Assembly: GCF_020026455.1 (NCBI RefSeq)
Contig: NZ_JAHHQJ010000001.1
Location: forward strand, 278,281 to 342,280
Source: Alistipes sp.
GTDB taxonomy: Bacteria > Bacteroidota > Bacteroidia > Bacteroidales > Rikenellaceae
Reading direction: 5' to 3'
Length of the DNA stretch: 64,000 nt
In this document: positions 14,838 to 23,081 of the stretch, one piece after another
How positions within the stretch are numbered: the stretch's first letter is position 1
Layout of the letters: each line of letters begins with the position of its first letter
Program-made: the position numbers and the translations under genes
The notes under the pieces: generated by a model
Told to the model about the DNA's origin: nothing
Databases searched by the model: none
What the model saw: only the letters and a program-made list of their open reading frames with translations

Positions 14838-16238
14838 ATGATCTGCTACCTCATTTTCAGCGTCCTCATCGCGGCTGCGGCCTTCACGGTCCGCCGCCGG
14901 AGCCTGCTGCGCCTCACGGGCGCGGCCTTCTACGCCGTGCAGGCGGCCTTCGCCGTGTGGATCGTCGCCGGAGGGCTCTACGGCCGGACTTCGGCCGAGT
15001 GGTTTGCCTTCGACGCCGCGGGCACGCTCTTCTACTGCCTGCTCTGCATCGTCTCCGCCTTCGCCTTCTTCCACTCGAGGGCCAGTATCCTCGACTGCGA
15101 CCTGCGCCAGACCCGCACCTACGCGGGCCTGCTGATGCTCCTGACCACCGCCATCGCGGGTGCTTATTTCGCCTCGAACCTCGCCGTGACATGGATCTTC
15201 CTCGAAGCCACCACGCTCTGCTCGGCGGGTATCGTCTACCACCGCCGCACGGCCCAGGCGCTGGAAGCGGCGTGGAAATACGTCTTCGTCTGCTCGACGG
15301 GCATCGCCATGGCCTATCTGGGCATCCTGCTGCTGGCCGCCGCCACCAACTGCGAGTCGCTCGACTACGCCACCGTCGCCGCCGCGGCCCCGGGCGGCAG
15401 CGCCCTCTACCTGAAGACGGCCTTTCTGCTGATCCTCTGCGGTTACAGCTGCAAGGCCGAGCTCTTCCCGCTCTATACCGTGGGCGTCGACGCCAACTTT
15501 GCCGCCCCGGCCCCGGCCTCGGCGCTGATCTCCACCGGACTGGTCAACGCCGGGTTTCTGGCGCTGCTGCGGGTCTACAAACTGCTTGCCGCCACCGAAG
15601 TCTTCCCCTGGGTGAAATCCGTGCTGCTGCTCGTCGGCGTGCTGTCGCTGGTGGTCGGCGCGCTGTTCCTGCGGCGCACCAACAACTACAAACGCTTCCT
15701 TTCCTATTCCACGGTCGAGAACATGGGTATTGCGGCCATCGGACTGGGCATCGGGGGCATCGGGGTCTGGGCCGCCGTGTTCCATGTCGTCTGCCATACG
15801 CTCATCAAGAGCAGCCTCTTCCTGCAGATCGCCGTCGTGCGTCAGGTCTACGGCAACTACCGTATCAACCGCATCGGCGACTACATCCAAATCAACCGTG
15901 TGGGTGCCGTGGGACTGCTCACGGGCATGGTCGTGCTGGTGGCCTTCCCGCCCTCGCCGCTGTTCCTCTCCGAGCTGATGATCCTCAAGCAAACCGTCGC
16001 CGACGGCCGCTGGTGGCTCGTCACGGGCATCATGCTGCTGCTGTGCCTGGTCATCTACTTCTTCTGCTCGCGCCTGCTGCGCCTCTGCTACCAGCCCCGG
16101 CAGGACGAACTGCATCCCTCGGCTACCGACCGCGCCCTGTCGTGGTCGGCCCTCTCGCTGCTTGTCGCCGCCATCGGACTGGGGCTTTGGCAGCCTGCCT
16201 TTTTCCGCGAACTGATCGACCGAATCGCATCGCTATGA
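14838..16238 (+). CDS. Hydrogenase-4 subunit F-like (HyfF/NuoN-family) membrane subunit
   Basis: This 466-residue antiporter-type subunit has about 13-14 helices. Conserved segments include KAELFPLYTVGVDANFAAPA and the following ALISTGLVNAGF (near residues 212-245), and RRTNNYKRFLSYSTVENMGI (near residues 279-298), typical of NuoL/M/N and HyfF proteins. Together with the HyfB-like protein it would provide two ion-translocating modules. Its stop overlaps the start of the large-subunit gene (ATGA at 16235-16238). A very long open frame in another phase across this gene is a shadow. Confidence 0.9.
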   Translation: MICYLIFSVLIAAAAFTVRRRSLLRLTGAAFYAVQAAFAVWIVAGGLYGRTSAEWFAFDAAGTLFYCLLCIVSAFAFFHSRASILDCDLRQTRTYAGLLMLLTTAIAGAYFASNLAVTWIFLEATTLCSAGIVYHRRTAQALEAAWKYVFVCSTGIAMAYLGILLLAAATNCESLDYATVAAAAPGGSALYLKTAFLLILCGYSCKAELFPLYTVGVDANFAAPAPASALISTGLVNAGFLALLRVYKLLAATEVFPWVKSVLLLVGVLSLVVGALFLRRTNNYKRFLSYSTVENMGIAAIGLGIGGIGVWAAVFHVVCHTLIKSSLFLQIAVVRQVYGNYRINRIGDYIQINRVGAVGLLTGMVVLVAFPPSPLFLSELMILKQTVADGRWWLVTGIMLLLCLVIYFFCSRLLRLCYQPRQDELHPSATDRALSWSALSLLVAAIGLGLWQPAFFRELIDRIASL

Positions 16239-17758
16239 ATTACCATGTAACCGACAATACCGGCGCCTGCGTTGCGCTGAACGACATCCCCGAAGTCTCC
16301 TACGCGGCCTTCTACGAGGATCTGCGCCTTAAACTCTCCGACGCACGTTACCATGTGGCCCACTATTTCGCCCTCCCGTCGGGCGACCGCATGCGTTTCT
16401 TCCTGCTGCTGCTCGACGACGTTGAGCACCGCGTGCTCCTCGCTTCGCACGCTTCGGACTACTACGACGAGACGGTGCTCCCCTCGCTCACGGCCCTGCA
16501 TCCGCAGATGCATCCCTTCGAGCGCGACATCTCGGAACGCTACGGCATCCGTTTCGATGGCATGCCGTGGCCCAAGCCGCTGCGCTTCCCTGCCGGGCGC
16601 TACGACCGCAATAGTTCGATCGAGAACTATCCCTTCTACACGATGGAGGGGCGTTCGTTGCACGAGGTCAACGTCGGCCCGATCCATGCCGGCGTCATCG
16701 AGCCGGGAGCCTTCCGCTTCATCTGCAACGGCGAGCAGGTCCTGCACCTCGAAATCGCGCTGGGCTACCAGCACCGGGGTGTCGAGACGGCCTTCGAATC
16801 CACCGGAAACCGCCTGCGGCAGATGTGCCTTGCGGAGTCCGTCGCCGGAGACAGCGCCGTGGCGCATGCCACGGCCTTCGCACGGGCCGTCGAGAAACTC
16901 GCCTGCCGTGAGGTCCCGGACTCGCTGGAGCGCGAACGTGCCGTGGCCCTCGAGCTCGAACGCATGGCCATGCAGATCGCCGACACAGGCGCCCTCTGCA
17001 TGGATGTGGGCTACCAGTTGGGGCAGGTGGCTTCGGAGGCCTTGCGTACCATGACCATCAACACCACTCAGGCGTGGTGCGGCAACCGCTTCGGCAAGGG
17101 GCTGATACGTCCCCTCGGCACCAACCATCCGCTGACGGCCGAAAAGGCGGCGATGATCCGCCGCAACGTCCGCGAAATAGCCCGTCGCTACGACGAAGTG
17201 CGCCGCGACATCAAGTCGTCGCCCTCGCTGCTGGCCCGCTTCGAGCAGTGCGGCATCGTTCCGCGCGACGAGATGCAGCGCATCGGCGGCGTGGGCCAGG
17301 CGGCCCGTGCAAGCGGTCTGGGGCGTGACATCCGCACGTCGCACCCCTGGGGCGTCTTCGCCGGGGAGCTGCACCACGAGAGCGTCGTCAAAACGCAGGG
17401 CGACGTGATGGCCCGGCTGATGGTGCGCAGCCGCGAGGTGCTGCAATCGGCCGGATACATTGACCGCCTGCTCGACGGCTTCGGGGCGGAATGCGCGGAT
17501 GCCGGAACGCCGCATCCGGACTATGCGGCGCCGCTGGCGCCTCAGTCGCTTGCCTTCGGACTGGTCGAGGGATGGCGCGGCGAGACCTGCCACGTGCTCC
17601 TGACCGATGCCGGGGGCCGCATCGCCGCCGCCCGCATCAAGGACCCGAGCCTCCACAACTGGCTGGCCCTCGCCCTTGCCGTGCGCGGCGAGGGGATCTC
17701 CGACTTCCCGATCTGCAACAAGAGTTTCAACCTCTCCTATTGCGGTCATGATTTATGA
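16235..17758 (+). CDS. Hydrogenase-like large subunit (HyfG/NuoCD type) lacking all Ni-Fe ligand cysteines
   Basis: This 507-residue protein fuses a NuoC-like domain (residues 1-130, HPFERDISERYGIRFDG) to a NuoD/hydrogenase large-subunit domain (VGPIHAGVIEPGAFRF, near residues 147-162; GYQHRGVETAFE). In HycE the first nickel motif reads VCGICGFAH; the aligned stretch here is VAGDSAVAH, so both cysteines are gone. The C-terminal motif LDPCYSC aligns with FNLSYCG near the end (SFNLSYCGHDL), so the second pair is gone from its positions as well, with one shifted cysteine. It cannot carry a normal NiFe centre. Known relatives of this kind are the energy-converting hydrogenase-related (Ehr) complexes, which link group 4 hydrogenases and complex I. 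The start overlaps the HyfF-like stop. Confidence 0.88.
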   Translation: MNYHVTDNTGACVALNDIPEVSYAAFYEDLRLKLSDARYHVAHYFALPSGDRMRFFLLLLDDVEHRVLLASHASDYYDETVLPSLTALHPQMHPFERDISERYGIRFDGMPWPKPLRFPAGRYDRNSSIENYPFYTMEGRSLHEVNVGPIHAGVIEPGAFRFICNGEQVLHLEIALGYQHRGVETAFESTGNRLRQMCLAESVAGDSAVAHATAFARAVEKLACREVPDSLERERAVALELERMAMQIADTGALCMDVGYQLGQVASEALRTMTINTTQAWCGNRFGKGLIRPLGTNHPLTAEKAAMIRRNVREIARRYDEVRRDIKSSPSLLARFEQCGIVPRDEMQRIGGVGQAARASGLGRDIRTSHPWGVFAGELHHESVVKTQGDVMARLMVRSREVLQSAGYIDRLLDGFGAECADAGTPHPDYAAPLAPQSLAFGLVEGWRGETCHVLLTDAGGRIAAARIKDPSLHNWLALALAVRGEGISDFPICNKSFNLSYCGHDL

Positions 17759-17782
17759 TTTTTAATGCTTAATTTTGCGGAT

Positions 17783-18547
17783 ATGATCTTTCCGAAAATA
17801 AAGGTGCTGCACAGCCACGGACGGCAGGCCATCCCCGACCTCGACGCCGTGGAGCTGACCCCGGAATTCCGGGGCCGTCCCTGCCTGACCGAGACGCCGG
17901 ACACCGGCGACGCCGTGCGTGCGGCCGCCGTCTGCCCCACGGGGGCCTTCACGGCCGCGCCCCTTGCGCTCGACTTGGGCCGCTGCCTCTTCTGCGGCGA
18001 ATGCGCGCGTGTCGCGCCCCGCAACGTCCGTTTCACCAACGATTACCGCATCGGCTCTCCCACGCGCGAAGGTCTGGTCGTCCGTCCGGGCGACACCCGC
18101 GTGGCCTTCGACCCGGAGCAGGTGCGCCTCGAGATCCGCCGTTGCTTCTCCCGGGCGCTCCAGCTGCGCGAAGTCTCGGCCGGGGGCGATGCGTCGGTCG
18201 AAATGGAGCTGGGCGCCACGGGCAATGTGAACTTCGACCTTGGCCGCTTCGGCATCGGCTTCACGGCCTCGCCGCGCCATGCCGACGGCGTGGTGATCTC
18301 CGGTCCCGTCACGGCCAACATGGCCGAGGCGCTGGAAATCTGCTACGACGCCGTTGCGGAGCCCAAAATCCTCGTCGCCTGCGGCTCGGAAGCCTGCTCG
18401 GGCGGCCTGTTCGCCGACAGCCGCGCTGTCGACCGCACGTTCTTCGACACCCACACCCCGGACCTCTGGCTGCCCGGCACCCCGACCCATCCGATGACCT
18501 ACATCGACGGGATGATGAACCTCCTGGGCCGCAAAAAACGCCAGTAA
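17783..18547 (+). CDS. Fused ferredoxin and hydrogenase-like small subunit (HyfH-HyfI / NuoI-NuoB type), degenerate clusters
   Basis: This protein of about 254 residues joins a ferredoxin domain (residues 1-90) to a NuoB-like small-subunit domain (residues 110-254; GRFGIGFTASPRHADGVVIS is the family hallmark). In the ferredoxin part CLFCGEC and the distant CP of AVCPTGA remain, while the other triplet and the other CP (now VAP) are lost; these remaining residues are exactly the ligands of one [4Fe-4S] cluster. In the small-subunit part the CGGCNAC motif of HycG aligns with AGGDASV and the late GCPP with GTPT, so the proximal cluster ligands are missing. The start MIFPKIKVL at 17783 is preferred; ATG at 17765 would add six residues. 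Its stop overlaps the next start. Confidence 0.85.
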   Translation: MIFPKIKVLHSHGRQAIPDLDAVELTPEFRGRPCLTETPDTGDAVRAAAVCPTGAFTAAPLALDLGRCLFCGECARVAPRNVRFTNDYRIGSPTREGLVVRPGDTRVAFDPEQVRLEIRRCFSRALQLREVSAGGDASVEMELGATGNVNFDLGRFGIGFTASPRHADGVVISGPVTANMAEALEICYDAVAEPKILVACGSEACSGGLFADSRAVDRTFFDTHTPDLWLPGTPTHPMTYIDGMMNLLGRKKRQ

Positions 18548-19095
18548 TGATGCCGCGCCTTGCAACCATTTTCGGCTCGTTCCTGAAAATCGGGATGTTC
18601 ACCTTCGGGGGAGGCTACGCCATGCTGCCGCTGATCGAGAGGGAGCTGATCACCAGACGCAGGTGGCTCGAACCGAAGGAGTTCCTCGACCTGCTGACCC
18701 TCGCGCAGTCGGTCCCCGGCCCGATTGCCGTCAACACATCGGTCTTCGTGGGCTACAAGGTCCGCGGACTGCGCGGCGCGGCCGCAGCCCTGCTGGGTAC
18801 GGTGGTGCCGTCGTTCGTCATCATCCTCGTGATCGCCCTCTTCTTTGCGGGCATCCGCCAGAATCCGGTCGTCGACGCTGCCTTCAAGGGCATGCGTCCG
18901 GCTGTTGTGGCGCTGATCATCGGCCCGGTGCTCTCGCTCTCCCGCGGCATGCACTGGACGATGGCGGCCGTCATCGCGGTCTCGGCGCTGGCCATCTGGT
19001 GGCTCGACTGGTCGCCGGTCCTGATGCTCGCCGCAGCCGCCCTGCTGGGCATGGCCTGGGAGCTGACAATCGCTGAACGGGCGGGACGGAAATAA
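18547..19095 (+). CDS. Chromate transporter family protein, N-terminal-half type (short CHR)
   Basis: This 182-residue membrane protein has the CHR-family signature FTFGGGYAMLPLIERELI (near residues 19-36) and a PGPIAVN motif (near residues 57-63). Short CHR proteins usually occur as adjacent pairs that together equal one long ChrA transporter. The classic activity is chromate (and sulfate-like anion) efflux, but most members have no tested substrate. The ATG shares one base with the stop of the fused small-subunit gene (TAATG), so it is translationally coupled to the hydrogenase-like operon. Confidence 0.9.
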   Translation: MMPRLATIFGSFLKIGMFTFGGGYAMLPLIERELITRRRWLEPKEFLDLLTLAQSVPGPIAVNTSVFVGYKVRGLRGAAAALLGTVVPSFVIILVIALFFAGIRQNPVVDAAFKGMRPAVVALIIGPVLSLSRGMHWTMAAVIAVSALAIWWLDWSPVLMLAAAALLGMAWELTIAERAGRK

Positions 19096-19330
19096 CCCCG
19101 GTCTCGGCCCTCCGCCCGCGCAACAAGCCCCTGCCCGTGCAACAAGTCCTCCGCCCGCGTGCGACCCTCCCCCTGCCTGAACCGGCGGGGCCGAGAGCCG
19201 GACAGAGCCGGACAGGGCAGATAGGGCAGGGCAGAACGACACAGGACCGGGCAGGGCAGGGGAGCCGCGACCGCAAGCCGCGATGATGCCCGAAGCGAAT
19301 GCAAGACGATGCAACAAACAACAAAACGCT
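19096..19330. other. GC-rich spacer with short repeats between the two chromate transporter halves
   Basis: This 235-base gap is low in complexity. CCTGCCCGTGCAACAAG and a variant, tandem GCCGGACAGA/GCCGGACAGG and AGGGCAG repeats (about 19194-19260) are visible. No terminator with a T-run and no clear promoter is seen, so the two genes may still be co-transcribed. Confidence 0.4.
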
Positions 19331-19903
19331 ATGATCCTCTGGCAACTCTTCATATCCTACCTTAAGATCGGATTCTTCGGATTCGGTGGCGGTTATGCCA
19401 TGCTGTCGCTGATCCAGTATGAAGTGGTCGTGCACCACCAGTGGATGACCGCTGCTGAATTTGCCGACATTGTGGCCGTGTCGCAAATCACCCCCGGACC
19501 CATTGCCATCAACTCGGCGACCTACGTGGGTTACAGCGTCGGCATCCAGACCGGGTACACCTGGTGCGGGATTCTGGGTTCGGCAATCGCCACCTTTGCC
19601 GTCTGCCTGCCGTCGCTGACGCTGATGATCCTCGTGGCGCGTTTTTTCATGAAACTCAAGGGAAACCGGTTGGTCGAGGGGGCCATGCGCGGCATGCGCC
19701 CCGTGGTGATCGGCATGATCGCCGCCGCAGCCCTGCTGCTGATTTTCCCCCACGGCGACAACCCCGACGACCGGAATTTCGGCGATGTGTGGAGCTGGGT
19801 GCTCTTCGGCGGTGTTTTCATCGGCTCGTGGCGCAGGGTCAACCCCATCCTGCTGATTGTCCTCTCGGCTGCCGCGGGAATCCTGATTTATTACGTCTTC
19901 TGA
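19331..19903 (+). CDS. Chromate transporter family protein, second half (short CHR)
   Basis: This 190-residue membrane protein is paralogous to the preceding CHR protein. It has GFFGFGGGYAMLSLIQYEVV near residues 11-30 and TPGPIAINSATYVGY near residues 54-68. The pair probably forms a heterodimer equal to one full-length transporter. The start MILWQLFISYLKIG at 19331 is chosen because it aligns with the N-terminus of the partner; an in-frame upstream ATG at 19283 would add a charged, non-family leader. It is the last plus-strand gene of this block. Confidence 0.9.
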   Translation: MILWQLFISYLKIGFFGFGGGYAMLSLIQYEVVVHHQWMTAAEFADIVAVSQITPGPIAINSATYVGYSVGIQTGYTWCGILGSAIATFAVCLPSLTLMILVARFFMKLKGNRLVEGAMRGMRPVVIGMIAAAALLLIFPHGDNPDDRNFGDVWSWVLFGGVFIGSWRRVNPILLIVLSAAAGILIYYVF

Positions 19904-20137
19904 CACATCCGCAGATCGCCCCGGAGACAGTCCCGGGCAACTTTGGGCGGCCCCGGATAGTCCCGGATGGCTTCGGATAGTCCCGGGGAGGTTTGGGTTG
20001 ATTCCGGGCTGCGTTGAATCGCTCCGGGTCCGCTTGAACTGGCCCGGTCGGTCCAGAAAAAAACAATGCCGCCCGACTGCACCTTGCCGCTTGTGGGGTA
20101 TCGGGGCATCCGTCGTGCCCCCCCCCGAAAAACGAGT
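19904..20137. other. GC-rich gap between convergent genes
   Basis: The gap separates the plus-strand transporter from the minus-strand methyltransferase. It contains several copies of short elements such as CGGATAGTCCCGG (about 19954-19967 and 19976-19988). I see no gene and no strong terminator. Confidence 0.4.
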
Positions 20138-21073
20138 CTACCGCGTAAACCGGTAATAGGTTCCCAGCGGCAGTTGCTTGCCGGCCCGGTCGGTGAAACA
20201 GAGTTCGCCCCACTGCTCCTCGCGCGGAGCGCCGAATGCCTGCCGCACGGCCGTGCGTGCCAGTGTCGACGAGAGGCCCATCGAATAGAGGTTCAGCACC
20301 AAAAACGCCCCTCGGGGTTCGAGCAGCTGCGCGCAGCACTCCAGCATTTCGCCGATGTTGTCCTCCAGAATCCAGCGTTCACCGTCGGCCCCGCGCCCGT
20401 AGGCCGGGGGATCGAGGATGATTCCGCGGTAGCGGTTGCCGCGGCGCACTTCGCGCCGGACGAATTTCAGTGCATCCTCGACAATCCACCGCACACCCTC
20501 CAGACCGCTCAACTCCATGTTCTCGCGCGACCAGGTCACCACCTGCCTGACCGAATCGACGTGCGTCACCTCGGCCCCGGCAGCCCGTGCCGCGAGAGTC
20601 GCGCCGCCCGTATAGGCGAAGAGGTTCAGCACCTTGGGAGCGCTACCTCGCGCATCACCCGAATTGACGGCCGCAGCGTGTTCATCACCAGGCGATTCCA
20701 CTCCGGACAAGGCCCGGCAGTTGTCGTAGATGAAATTCCAGTTGGCGGCCTGCTCGGGGAAGATGCCCACGTGTTTGAACGACGTGAGCCCCAGACGCAT
20801 GCGCAGCCGCATCCGCTTGTAGGCATACTCCACGACCCAGCGGTCGGGCATTCCGGGGGCGAGACGCCACTCGCCCCGCTCGTCGCTGCGCACATCGCGC
20901 CGGAACGAAGCGTCGGCCGTGCGTCGCCACTCCTCTTCGGTGAGCGAGCGCCGCCAGATGGCCTGCGGCTCGGGACGGCGCGTCACATAGCGCCCGAAGC
21001 GTTCCAGTTTCTCGAAATCCCCCGTGTCGAGGAGTTCATAATCCCCGAAATCGGGCGTCAGCTGTTCCTGCAT
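20138..21073 (-). CDS. Class I SAM-dependent methyltransferase, RlmI/RlmK-like
   Basis: This 311-residue protein has a Rossmann-fold methyltransferase core. VLNLFAYTGGATLAARAAGA (near residues 147-166) is the SAM-binding motif I, and the catalytic-type motif LDPPAYGRG is near residues 223-231. These features, with NFIYDNCRAL, resemble the 23S rRNA cytosine-5 methyltransferase group. The N-terminal PUA domain of RlmI is absent, replaced by a region beginning DYELLDTGDFEKLERFGRY. It lies 18 bases downstream of the RlhA-like gene, so the two probably form an rRNA-modification operon. The exact target is unknown. Confidence 0.85.
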   Translation of the reverse strand: MQEQLTPDFGDYELLDTGDFEKLERFGRYVTRRPEPQAIWRRSLTEEEWRRTADASFRRDVRSDERGEWRLAPGMPDRWVVEYAYKRMRLRMRLGLTSFKHVGIFPEQAANWNFIYDNCRALSGVESPGDEHAAAVNSGDARGSAPKVLNLFAYTGGATLAARAAGAEVTHVDSVRQVVTWSRENMELSGLEGVRWIVEDALKFVRREVRRGNRYRGIILDPPAYGRGADGERWILEDNIGEMLECCAQLLEPRGAFLVLNLYSMGLSSTLARTAVRQAFGAPREEQWGELCFTDRAGKQLPLGTYYRFTR

Positions 21074-21091
21074 GGCTTGTTTTATAAATGG

Positions 21092-22921
21092 TTATACTCC
21101 TTCCGGCGTTCGTTTCTCGAGCGGATCGACCAGCAACATTTCGCAGGCCCCGCAGTCAAATACGAGCCGGTAGCGGAATGGGCCGTGTTCCAGAAACAGG
21201 TCGCCGCGCAGCCGCGGATGCTCCCGGAGGCATTCGCCGATCTCGCGGCGGATGCAGTAGGCCGAGCGCATGACCACATGTCCGGCGGTCGTCGGCGCGA
21301 GGTCGAGTCCCCGTTCGATCTGCCGCACCCCGTGGTCGCGGTAGAACGCCTCGGCCAGCCGGTTGGTGACGTTATCTTCGGCCGAAAGCCGTTCCGAAGG
21401 GTAGCGTGCGGCGGGATTCTCGGGCAGAATGCGGTGCTCCGGCTGCCGCTCGCGGCGCGCTTCGGCAAGTGCCGCCAGCGCTTCGCGGCGCAGTTCCGCA
21501 GCCAGCGACGCCGGCACGAACCACCCGGCACCCCGCACTTCGACGTCGCGGACCGCGAAGATCGTGTCGCCCGCCTTCATCGTCTGAGTGCGCAGTGCGG
21601 CGGCATTGGCGTCGGGATTCTTCGCCGGATCGAGCCGCACGGCCCGCACAGCCGAGGCCGTGACGCCCTCGCAGTCCGTATAAGTGAGTTTCAGCCCTTG
21701 GGCCGTCGCCTCCGCCGTGGCTGTGGCCGGAATCACCCGCCGTGTGCGGCTGCGCTCCACGGACAGCGTGAAACGACGGTCGAAATTGCGGCGGACCTCC
21801 GCCCCGGGAGTGATTCCCTCCATGCGGTTGGGCGTGATGCGGCGGCCCTCCACGGTATTGACGTTGGTTCCGGTCACGCCGCGCGGCGTCAGGAAGCAGA
21901 TGCCGTCGCCCGGAGCAAGGTCGTGCGCTCCGTCGAGCGTGAACGTGCCGCCCGAAACCCCCGCCACGCGGCCCACCCGTTCGCCGACCGCCTTCGGGGT
22001 GTCGAACGATGCCACTCCGGAGCACTTCCCGTCCAGAAAATAGGTGGATTCCCCGCGGGTGAAACTCTTCGACGGGTCGGGCGTGAAATCCGGGATACTC
22101 TCGCCGACCGAAGAGCGCACAAGTGCCGGCCGCAGGGCCAGCGCCTCGTCCACAGCCCGGCGGTAGTGGGCTACAACGTTCCGTATATAAGCGAGATCCT
22201 TAAGTCGACCTTCTATCTTGAATGAGGTAACTCCCGCATCCATCAGATCGCCAATGCGTTGCGAAAGATTCATGTCGCGGACCGACAGCAGGTGCTTCCC
22301 GGCGATCCAGCTCCGGCCCTTTCCGTCGGTCAGGTCCCAGGCCAGGCGGCAGGGCTGGCTGCATGCCCCGCGGTTGCCGCTGCGCGCGGACATCGACCGC
22401 GAGAGGAAGCAGCGGCCGCTGTATCCCACGCAGATGGCCCCGTGGACAAAACATTCGACCTCGGCCGTGGTGGCGGCACAGATGGCCCGGATCTCCTCCA
22501 GCGTGAGGTTGCGCTCGAGGATCACCCGCGCAAATCCGGCCTCGCCCAAAAAACGGGCCCCCTCGGGGGTGCGGTTCGACACCTGGGTCGAGGCGTGCAG
22601 TTCCACCGGAAGGTTCATCCGGCGCAGGGCCATGTCCTGAACGATGAGCGCATCGACGCCCGCGTCGATCAGGCTGCGGGCCTGTTGTTCGGCGGCCTCC
22701 AGTTCGTCGTCCCACACGAGGGTATTGAGCGTGGCGTGGACCCGCACTCCGAAGCGGTGGGCATATTCCACGACCCGGGCGATCTCCTCCGCGCTGTTTC
22801 CCGCGGCCTGCCGCGCACCGAAGCGTGCGCCGCCGATATAGACCGCATCGGCGCCGTAGTCCACGGCTGCCGTGGCCGCGGCGTAATCTTTGGCAGGAGC
22901 TAACAGTTCGACGGGTTTCAT
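21092..22921 (-). CDS. U32-family protein, RlhA (23S rRNA C2501 hydroxylase)-like
   Basis: This 609-residue protein starts MKPVELLAPAKDYAAATAAVDYG, the normal U32 N-terminus. The U32 signature and cysteine cluster lies near residues 160-200 (FVHGAICVGYSGRC, then GNRGACSQPCR); in characterised relatives these cysteines bind an iron-sulfur cluster. The C-terminal half (residues 330-600) corresponds to the collagenase-like DUF3656 region found in RlhA. In E. coli RlhA hydroxylates 23S rRNA; the old peptidase label is historical. The longer open frame to 23035 is rejected because a -7 element (22934-22941) lies between it and the chosen ATG. Confidence 0.88.
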   Translation of the reverse strand: MKPVELLAPAKDYAAATAAVDYGADAVYIGGARFGARQAAGNSAEEIARVVEYAHRFGVRVHATLNTLVWDDELEAAEQQARSLIDAGVDALIVQDMALRRMNLPVELHASTQVSNRTPEGARFLGEAGFARVILERNLTLEEIRAICAATTAEVECFVHGAICVGYSGRCFLSRSMSARSGNRGACSQPCRLAWDLTDGKGRSWIAGKHLLSVRDMNLSQRIGDLMDAGVTSFKIEGRLKDLAYIRNVVAHYRRAVDEALALRPALVRSSVGESIPDFTPDPSKSFTRGESTYFLDGKCSGVASFDTPKAVGERVGRVAGVSGGTFTLDGAHDLAPGDGICFLTPRGVTGTNVNTVEGRRITPNRMEGITPGAEVRRNFDRRFTLSVERSRTRRVIPATATAEATAQGLKLTYTDCEGVTASAVRAVRLDPAKNPDANAAALRTQTMKAGDTIFAVRDVEVRGAGWFVPASLAAELRREALAALAEARRERQPEHRILPENPAARYPSERLSAEDNVTNRLAEAFYRDHGVRQIERGLDLAPTTAGHVVMRSAYCIRREIGECLREHPRLRGDLFLEHGPFRYRLVFDCGACEMLLVDPLEKRTPEGV

Positions 22922-22933
22922 TTTTTCTTTTTG

Positions 22934-22941
22934 CAAAAGTA
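22934..22941 (-). promoter_or_regulatory. -7 element upstream of the U32/RlhA-like gene
   Basis: TACTTTTG on the minus strand matches TAnnTTTG and ends 12 bases before the ATG at 22921. No well-placed TTTG -33 box is seen. Confidence 0.5.
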
Positions 22942-23081
22942 ACAAAATGCGGTCAATATCGGGACGCCGCGAACGGAAAATTGAGGGATTCGTCGTCAGA
23001 CCGGATCTTGCCGCCTGGGGTTCTGTGGATTGCAAGCGTCGCTCGGGGAGGACGACTCGGGGAAGACATTTCCATCCTGCG

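Noticed and set aside
14957..16234. Front part of a 933-codon open frame running into the large-subunit gene
   Set aside because: It is the HyfF-like gene read in the wrong frame: arginine/proline-rich, no family resemblance. Only the part from the ATG at 16235 is a real protein.
16235..18547. Reading the complex as an active hydrogenase-4 or formate hydrogenlyase
   Set aside because: All NiFe ligand cysteines and the proximal-cluster cysteines are missing from their positions, and no hydrogenase maturation gene or formate dehydrogenase is nearby.
20066..22225. 719-codon plus-strand open frame opposite the methyltransferase and U32 genes
   Set aside because: Spans two real minus-strand genes and their junction, which a true gene would not mirror.
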